Source: Photobacterium iliopiscarium
GTDB taxonomy: Bacteria; Pseudomonadota; Gammaproteobacteria; Enterobacterales; Vibrionaceae
NCBI RefSeq assembly: GCF_003026395.1
Contig: NZ_PYOO01000003.1
Coordinates: forward strand, 248,001 to 312,000
Direction: 5' to 3'
Length of the DNA stretch: 64,000 nucleotides
A program made the position numbers and the translations under genes. Numbering within the stretch: position 1 is the stretch's first letter; the number at the start of each line of letters is the position of its first letter. The notes beneath the pieces were generated by a model that made no database searches, had not been told where the DNA came from, and saw only the letters and a list, made by a program, of their open reading frames with translations. Below, piece after piece: positions 58,293 to 64,000 of this stretch.

Positions 58293-60235
58293 CGTCATCT
58301 CGGAAGCTGAGGGGCGAAGCTATCCGCGATCTATTTACCGCGTGATTGAGCCATACAGACACCAGTGAATACACGCTAAAATCCCACGAAGAACATAAAC
58401 TCTACAACACGCGGATGGCAGATCCCCTATCTCGTTCGTAACCTCACTGTAGGGAATGACGGGGTGAGGTCTAGCATTCATTATTTCAAATACCATAGCC
58501 TATTATTTACATATCGGAAGCTGAGGGACGAAGCTATCCGCGATCTATTTACCACGTGATTGAGCCATACAGACGCCAGTGAATACACGCTAAAATCCCA
58601 CGAAGAACATAAACTCTACGACGCGCGGATGGTAGATTCCCTATCTCGTTCGTAACCTCACTGTAGGGAATGACGGGGTGAGGATTGGCATTCATTATTT
58701 CAAATACCGTAGCCTATTATTCGTCATCTCGGAAGCTGAGGGACGAAGCTATCCGCGATCTATTTGCCGCGTTATTGAGCCATATAGACGCCAGTGAATA
58801 CACGCTAAAATCCCACGAAGAACATAAACTCTACAACGCGCGGATGGCAGATTCCCTATCTCGTTCGTAACCTCACTGTAGGGAATGACGGGGTGAGGAT
58901 TGGCATTCATTATTTCAAATACCGTAGCCTATTATTTACATATCGGAAGCTGAGGGACGAAGCTATCCGCGATCTATTTACCGCGTTATTGAGCCATATA
59001 GACGCCAGTGAATACAGTTACTCTACAACACGCGGATGGTAGATTCCCTATCTCGTTCGTAACCTCACTGTAGGGAATGACGGGGTAAGGTTTGGCATTC
59101 ATTATTTCAAATACCGTAGCCTATTATTTACATCTCGGAAGCTGAGGGACGAAGCTATCCGCGATCTATTTACCGCGTGATTGAGCCATATAGACGCCAG
59201 TGAATACACGCTAAAATCCCACGAAGAACATAAACGCTACGACGCGCGGATGGTAGATTCCCTATCTCGTTCGTAACCTCACTGTAGGGAATGACGGGGT
59301 GAGGATTGGCATTAAAGAAACCAGTGAATACAGTTACTCTACAACGCGCGGATGGCAGATTCCCTATCTCGTTCGTACTTCACTGTAGGGAATGACGGGG
59401 TGAGGATTGGCATTCATTATTTCAAATACCGTAGCCTATTATTCGTCATCTCGGAAGCTGAGGGACGAAGCTATCCGCGATCTATTTACCGCGTTATTGA
59501 GCCATATAAAAACCAGTGAATACAGTTACTCTACGACGCGCGGATGGTAGATTCCCTATCTCGTTCGTAACCTCACTGTAGGGAATGACGGGGTGAGGCT
59601 TGGCATTCATTATTTCAAATACCATAGCCCATTATTCGTCATCTCGGAAGCTGAGGGACGAAGCTATCCGCGATCTATTCACCGCGTGATTGAGCTATAC
59701 AGACGCCAGTGAATACACGCTAAAATCCCACGAAGAACATAAACGCTACGACGCGCGGATGGTAGATTCCCTATCTCGTTCGTAACCTCACTGTAGGGAA
59801 TGACGGGGTGAGGCTTGGCATTCATTATTTCAAATACCGTAGCCTATTATTCGTCATCTCGGAAGCTGAGGGACGAAGCTATCCGCGATCTATTCACCAC
59901 GTGATTGAGCATGAAAGACACCAGTGAATACACGCTAAAATCCCACGAAGAACATAAACTCTACAACGCGCGGATGGCAGATTCCCTATCTCGTTCGTAA
60001 CCTCACTGTAGGGAATGACGGGGTGAGGCTTGGCATTCATTATTTCAAATACCGCTGCCTATTATTCGTCATCTCGGAAGCTGAGGGACGAAGCTATCCG
60101 CGATCTATTTACCGCGTTATTGAGCCATATAGACACCAGTGAATACACGCTAAAATCCCACGAAGAACATAAACTCTACAATACGCGGATGGTAGATTCC
60201 CTATCTCGTTCGTAACCTCACTGTAGGGAATGACG
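58293..60235. repeat. Tandem array of REPIN-like elements (nine copies plus one partial)
   Basis: Copies at 58293-58461, 58507-58675, 58722-58890, 58936-59082, 59128-59296, 59317-59397 (partial), 59444-59590, 59637-59805, 59852-60020 and 60067-60235. Full copies are 169 nt; two are 147 nt with a replaced spacer. Most units are joined by a nearly identical linker of about 46 nt (GGGTGAGG...TATTATT), giving periods of 215 or 193. Each copy holds REP-A (CGTCATCTCGGAAGC...GCTATCCGCGATCT, stem CGGAAGC / GCTaTCCG), a spacer, and REP-B in inverse orientation (AGATTCCCTA...TAGGGAATGACG). REP-A and the reverse complement of REP-B align: both start CGTCAT, share TGAGG and ACGAA, and end ATCT. Confidence 0.93.
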
Positions 60236-60260
60236 GGGGTTGGGTTCGTACATTCACAGT

Positions 60261-60282
60261 AAAAAATAACAGGCTTGGTTAT
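60261..60282 (-). terminator. Weak terminator of the GIY-YIG gene
   Basis: ATAAC / GTTAT with a 7-nt loop, minus-strand read ending in T6, overlapping the stop codon. The adjoining array may also stop transcription. Confidence 0.5.
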
Positions 60283-60572
60283 CACAATAAGCTATCGTAC
60301 AAATCTAACCACTGTGGATTATTCTCCGTAATTAATTGCTCCTTCCATGAACGACGCCACTTCTTTAGTTGCTTTTCTCGCGCAATCGCAGCGTGCATGG
60401 TGTCAAATACTTCATAATGCACTAAGTGGTGTACTTGATACTTTTGCGAAAAACCAACCACTACATCATTTTTATGCAGCCAAATACGGGCAACTAATTG
60501 GCTAGTTACCCCTATATAAAGTACTGTTTTCAACTCTGAAGTTAAAATATAAACCGCAGGCTCTCTACTCAC
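60282..60572 (-). CDS. GIY-YIG nuclease family protein (COG2827/UPF0213 type)
   Basis: 96 residues, a single compact nuclease domain. The GIY and YIG elements appear as VYILTS (7-12) and LYIGVTS (18-24), the conserved Arg in LVARIWLHK (about 29), and the catalytic-Glu helix in IAREKQLKKWRRSWK (about 63-77), ending NPQWLDLYDSLL. The GTG start at 60572 overlaps the last 8 bases of the upstream beta-CASP gene and has no clear ribosome-binding site, so it is probably translated by coupling. The gene ends 46 bases from the REPIN-like array. Members of this family are reported to cut single-stranded DNA at repeated motifs in Neisseria, as I recall. Confidence 0.92.
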   Translation of the reverse strand: MSREPAVYILTSELKTVLYIGVTSQLVARIWLHKNDVVVGFSQKYQVHHLVHYEVFDTMHAAIAREKQLKKWRRSWKEQLITENNPQWLDLYDSLL

Positions 60573-61938
60573 TCGCGGCTATAATCACCGTCGCTTCAGG
60601 TTTAACCTTTCGTAACGCGTTAGCTAATGCCGTCTGCGCTTCCAAATCGCCATGCACGACTTTAATCACTTGTGGACCTTGCTCAATATCAGCCACAAAA
60701 CTCACTAAATCCTCTTGCGCAGCATGGGCCGAATAGCCTGACAATTGGTGAATTTGTGCCGCTACATCAATCACTTTATCGTCAATTCTCACGACCTTTT
60801 CACCATCAACTAATGCACGTCCAGTAGTGCCTTGGGCTTGATAACCTGCAAAAATCACATCAGTACGTTTATCCGTTAATAAGGCTTTTAAGTAATTCAC
60901 CACTCGCCCACCAGAGCACATGCCACTCGCGGCAACAATAATCGCAGGCTCACCTGAGTGCTGGAGTCGATTAACCAATTTGATATGATCAGCATGGCTA
61001 TCAATAGTAATGCATTGCTCAAAAGCTAATGGATGACGTCCCATATAGCGCCGCTGTTTCGCTTCTTTCGCCCATAACTCATGAAAATAACGATACTCTT
61101 CAGTCACCTTTTGTGCCAAGGGTGAATCCAGTATTACAGGTAAACGTTGCCAAACCCGTTTAATGGTTTGATCTTCATTAGGATCAACATCCACTTCTGC
61201 AATAATATTTTCGAGATCAAATAATAATTCTTGGGTACGACCAACACTAAAGGCAGGAATAATAATCGCCCCGCCATCTTGTAATGAACGCTCAATAATT
61301 TGTTTTAATACTCGTTGTCGATGTTCAAGCTGGTGGTGAGGTTTATCACCATACGTGCTTTCAATAATTAACGTATGTGCCACTGTCGGCGCAATAGGAT
61401 CAGTTAACAAGGGTGTATTTTTAGGCCCAAGATCACCACTAAAAACAACAATTTCATTGGTTGGTAATTTAATTTCAATATAAGCAGAACCAAGAATATG
61501 CCCTGCCGGACGAAAACGGATTTTAACCAGCTCGCCTGTCGGTAACACTATTTGCGCCCAACAATCATAAGGCACAGGACGAATACGCTGATGAATTAAT
61601 GCTAATGCTGCTTCACATTGTTTATTACTCAGCCCTAACTGAATTTTCAATCCATCTTCCAACATTAACGGTACTAATGCAGCGGTTGCTTCAGTCGCAT
61701 AAATAGGACCTGAAAATCCAGCCGCAAGTAACCACGGCAAGCGCCCAATATGATCAATATGGCTATGAGTCAGCAATAACGCCGCAATATTCTTAATATC
61801 AAATTCAATATCTAGCGTCTCACGCGCTTCTTTTCCTTGGAATAAACCACAATCAACTAATAGACTATTATCCCCCACAATAAGCTCATGACATGATCCC
61901 GTTACTCCCGTTTTCGCACCATGATGAACAATCTTCAC
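60565..61938 (-). CDS. MBL-fold beta-CASP metallo-hydrolase (nuclease)
   Basis: 457 residues. Metallo-beta-lactamase motif 2 THSHIDHIGRLPWLL (His58, His60, Asp62, His63), RFRPAGHILGSAYI (motif 3), VVFSGDLGP (motif 4), then the beta-CASP insertion with VILDSPLAQKVTEEY, VAASGMCSGGRV, and GYSAHAAQEDLV carrying the final His. This is the YSH1/CPSF-like RNA or DNA nuclease group. GTG start at 61938 with AGGAG upstream. It heads a two-gene operon with the GIY-YIG protein. The substrate is not known. Confidence 0.92.
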   Translation of the reverse strand: MKIVHHGAKTGVTGSCHELIVGDNSLLVDCGLFQGKEARETLDIEFDIKNIAALLLTHSHIDHIGRLPWLLAAGFSGPIYATEATAALVPLMLEDGLKIQLGLSNKQCEAALALIHQRIRPVPYDCWAQIVLPTGELVKIRFRPAGHILGSAYIEIKLPTNEIVVFSGDLGPKNTPLLTDPIAPTVAHTLIIESTYGDKPHHQLEHRQRVLKQIIERSLQDGGAIIIPAFSVGRTQELLFDLENIIAEVDVDPNEDQTIKRVWQRLPVILDSPLAQKVTEEYRYFHELWAKEAKQRRYMGRHPLAFEQCITIDSHADHIKLVNRLQHSGEPAIIVAASGMCSGGRVVNYLKALLTDKRTDVIFAGYQAQGTTGRALVDGEKVVRIDDKVIDVAAQIHQLSGYSAHAAQEDLVSFVADIEQGPQVIKVVHGDLEAQTALANALRKVKPEATVIIAASE

Positions 61939-62168
61939 TGCTCTATTCTCCTGCCGATAATAAATAGAGTTCTATAATGACAGCACACTGATGTTGTTAG
62001 AAATGTTAACAGATAGAACTAGGAAGCATTCGCCGTTACAATGTTAATGTAATGTAATAATCATTTAAGAGTTCTTAGTGGATCACAAAATAGCACCTAA
62101 AAATATACAACCAAACTCATATAAAATTTAATAGCTCTCTAATAGAAAATTAAGAGGGCTTACCGATT

Positions 62169-63047
62169 ATGTATCCGATCATTATTGCCATTCATGGCAG
62201 AGGGAATAAACTGCCGACCACAACCTTAAGTGCACATTGGCAGCGAGCCCTTCAACATGGCTTACAACGTTATAATCAATCACAGTTACATCCTCAGATT
62301 GATTTTAAAATGGCCTATTATGCTGATCACTTTTATCAACAGCCGTTAGTACTATCAGCCTCCACAACCACCGCGATTCCGCATATTTACACCATTAAAC
62401 CGTTACCAACACAGCATAGTAACCATGATAATCAGCTGCAATTAACAACCACTAACACCTCACTGTGGAGCGCTAAAATTGCAGAATGGATGGAAGATAA
62501 ATTCAGTGTATTTTCTTTTATTTCAAAACCATTTTTAAAGTCACTGTTACCTGATATTCATCATTACTTTCATGATAAAAACTACCAACACGCTGTCGAG
62601 CAGCCATTAATAAAGCTTCTCAATCAATATCAACATCGACCAATCATATTACTTAGCCACTCGATGGGAACCGTGATCGCTTACAACGTATTGCACCAAC
62701 TGAGTCGTCAAACCACACCCCCACAAATCAGTACTTGGTTTACGTTTGGATCGCCGCTTGGGCTTACCAGTGTCAAAGGCTTTTTACCCCAAATAACCCA
62801 ACAACCGAGCGTTAAAAAATTAGCAACACCAGATTGTGTCACCGAACAATGGATCAATGTCAGTGATAAAACCGACATCGTATGCATCGATCATGATTTA
62901 AGTGATGATTACCTTGCTAATCGTCATCAAATAAAACCTCAAGATTGTTATATCACCAATGATTATCCGGGCAATTCACATAAGTCTTATGGCTATTTAT
63001 GGAGTCATGTTATCGCGAAATATGGAATACCAAAGGTGACATTATGA
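62169..63047 (+). CDS. Alpha/beta hydrolase of unknown substrate
   Basis: 292 residues. The N-terminal oxyanion segment PIIIAIHGRGNKLP (3-16) and nucleophile elbow ILLSHSMGTVIAYN (Ser165), followed by WFTFGSPLGL, an Asp in KTDIVCIDHD and a late His in NSHKSYGYLWSH, fit a lipase/esterase-like hydrolase. There is no signal peptide, so it is cytoplasmic as encoded. Its stop overlaps the next gene's start as ATGA (63044-63047). I do not recognise a characterised relative. Confidence 0.8.
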   Translation: MYPIIIAIHGRGNKLPTTTLSAHWQRALQHGLQRYNQSQLHPQIDFKMAYYADHFYQQPLVLSASTTTAIPHIYTIKPLPTQHSNHDNQLQLTTTNTSLWSAKIAEWMEDKFSVFSFISKPFLKSLLPDIHHYFHDKNYQHAVEQPLIKLLNQYQHRPIILLSHSMGTVIAYNVLHQLSRQTTPPQISTWFTFGSPLGLTSVKGFLPQITQQPSVKKLATPDCVTEQWINVSDKTDIVCIDHDLSDDYLANRHQIKPQDCYITNDYPGNSHKSYGYLWSHVIAKYGIPKVTL

Positions 63048-63706
63048 AACCTTTCATCTTATTAGATCCCGGTCATGGCGGCATTATTAATGGTGTTTAC
63101 CAAACCGCAGGCAAACGCTCACCATTATGGTCGAACGGTAAACAATTATTTGAAGGGGAATTTAATCGCGCCATCACCCAAGGCATAAGCCAAGCGCTGA
63201 CCTTACACGACATTGAAAATAAAATTATTGTGCCAGAATTGGAAGATATCAGCCTTCGCACCCGCGTTAATCGTGCCAACCATTTAGCCTCCCAATACCC
63301 TAATCACCAATGTTTATTAATTTCAGTCCATGCCAATGCTGGCGGTGGCAAAGGGTTTGAGGTTTATACCAGTCGCGGCCAAACCACTAGCGACACCATT
63401 GCCGATCATATTGCTCACGCTTTTACACAAGTCTTCCCGAATAAACCGTTACGAAGTGATTACAGTGATGGCGACAGTGATAAAGAGCGCGGCTTTTATA
63501 TGTTAAGAAAAACCCGCATGGCAGCAGTATTAACTGAAAATTTCTTTATGGATAATGAAGTTGAATGTTGTTTAATTTTAATGTCACCAAAGGGACGTCA
63601 AAAGATCATTGATTATCATGTTCAAGGAATTTTAGCGTGGGTAAGGGAGGTCGCAAGGGGTAAATTATCAAGGGGCAACAAAGCGCGTATCTATAACAAA
63701 GATTGA
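63044..63706 (+). CDS. N-acetylmuramoyl-L-alanine amidase (Amidase_3)
   Basis: 220 residues from ATG 63044. Zinc ligands and catalytic Glu of the AmiA/B/C-type fold are visible: His11 in LLDPGHGGI, Glu in LFEGEFNRAI, His in LISVHANAGGGKGFEVY and Glu in AVLTENFFMDN. There is no signal peptide and no AMIN or SPOR domain, so the enzyme is a bare catalytic domain unlike the secreted division amidases. It is coupled to the upstream hydrolase by an ATGA overlap. A phage-lysin or cytoplasmic recycling origin is possible. Confidence 0.9.
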   Translation: MKPFILLDPGHGGIINGVYQTAGKRSPLWSNGKQLFEGEFNRAITQGISQALTLHDIENKIIVPELEDISLRTRVNRANHLASQYPNHQCLLISVHANAGGGKGFEVYTSRGQTTSDTIADHIAHAFTQVFPNKPLRSDYSDGDSDKERGFYMLRKTRMAAVLTENFFMDNEVECCLILMSPKGRQKIIDYHVQGILAWVREVARGKLSRGNKARIYNKD

Positions 63707-63718
63707 GTTAACCCCACA

Positions 63719-63771
63719 AAGTATCAATAAAAAAACAGAATCAAAATTGTCTCTGTTTTTTCTTGATACTT
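63719..63771 (+). terminator. Terminator of the hydrolase-amidase operon
   Basis: Nested stem: AGTATCAA / TTGATACT outside and AAAAAACAGA / TCTGTTTTTT inside, 13-65 bases past the stop codon. Confidence 0.75.
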
Positions 63772-63796
63772 GTTACTTTACTCTTCAGGGAGCAAC

Positions 63797-64000
63797 TTAT
63801 GCTTCGTGTATGGTTGGTATACCAAATAAACGTTTAACAACAGCAGTAATGCGCCAAATATAATTGATCACCAAAAAATAACAGCCAAACATCACTAAAA
63901 AGGCAATAAACATGGTTGATTCATTAATACCGACCATTTCACTCCAAATACCAATCGCCGCACAGTTGATAGCCAGTAAACAAATCACAAACAGTGTTAA
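63797..64000 (-). CDS. Small membrane protein, partial
   Basis: The frame is open to the window edge; at least 67 codons are present and the N-terminus may lie outside. Two hydrophobic helices are visible (up to IWSEMVG and STMFIAFLVMFGCYFLVINYIW), then a basic tail VVKRLFGIPTIHEA. A GTG at 63988 is in frame but need not be the start. I do not recognise the family. Confidence 0.55.
   Translation of the reverse strand, partial: LTLFVICLLAINCAAIGIWSEMVGINESTMFIAFLVMFGCYFLVINYIWRITAVVKRLFGIPTIHEA

Noticed and set aside
58685-60215. 61-codon ORFs inside the repeats (58685-58870, 60030-60215) and a related one at 54237-54449
   Set aside because: They exist only because full-length repeat copies are near-identical; the short and partial copies break the frame, and there is no ribosome-binding site.
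58293-60235. CRISPR array
   Set aside because: Units are 147-169 nt, contain two palindromes each, and the linkers between them are nearly identical, so there are no unique spacers; no cas genes nearby.
58293-60235. Integron cassette (VCR/attC) array
   Set aside because: No cassette genes between repeats, no integrase, and the unit ends (CGTCAT/ATGACG) do not match attC core sites.

Overview
This window is bacterial chromosome from a marine gammaproteobacterium of the Vibrionaceae, most likely Photobacterium. The evidence is low GC, dense short-leader operons, a FadR carrying the Vibrionaceae-type internal insertion, a rhombosortase, a HubP/FimV polar protein, an AphB-like LysR regulator, and gene orders that I recall from Vibrio (hupB-lon-clpX-clpP-tig and pdxB-asd-fimV-truA-accD-folC-dedD-cvpA-purF). 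The genus is an inference. I see no prophage, insertion sequence, rRNA operon or CRISPR array.

Layout. 1-8.1 kb: the 3' end of a spoVR (ycgB) gene, fadR and nhaB divergent, dsbB, a SEC-C protein, an atypical SDR, dusC and a neutral zinc metallopeptidase. 8.1-14.2 kb: two small cysteine-cluster proteins, a TIGR02647 protein, a Tim44-domain protein, a double-TM2 protein, then a TetR regulator with an LplT/PlsC fusion. 14.2-20.5 kb: the menaquinone operon menF-menD-menH-menC-menE, which lacks menB. 20.9-25.9 kb: alaA, yfbR-dgt, tapT/rrtA and a ComEA-like protein. 26-35 kb: the protein quality-control block ppiD, hupB, lon, clpX, clpP, tig, with RpoH-like promoters at lon and tig. 35.3-41.4 kb: tRNA-Arg(TCT), folD, rfaH, a POT peptide transporter, rssB and an AphB-like regulator. 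41.6-54.1 kb: a long minus-strand block purF, cvpA, dedD, folC, accD, truA, hubP/fimV, asd, pdxB. 54.5-58.3 kb: fabB and mnmC. 58.3-64 kb: a repeat array, a GIY-YIG nuclease, a beta-CASP metallo-hydrolase, an alpha/beta hydrolase overlapping an amidase, and a partial membrane protein.

The most unusual region is 58.3-61.9 kb. A 1.94-kb array holds nine full copies and one partial copy of a 147-169-nt element. Each element is built from two related palindromic sequences of about 41 nt in inverted orientation, both bounded by CGTCAT and ATCT. That is the architecture of a REPIN (a REP doublet). The array ends 46 bases from the stop codon of a small COG2827-type GIY-YIG nuclease, whose start overlaps the end of a beta-CASP nuclease gene. 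Single, decayed or half copies of the same element lie in three other intergenic regions of the window. I propose a nuclease-repeat partnership analogous to REP/RAYT but with a GIY-YIG enzyme; this is inference.

Most other genes are ordinary housekeeping functions. Points of linkage are: FadR (fatty-acid regulator) with fabB in the same window; RpoH-type promoters serving Lon and Tig-ClpP-ClpX; RssB, which delivers RpoS to ClpXP, about 6 kb from clpX; and RrtA, which would process GlyGly-CTERM proteins not encoded here.
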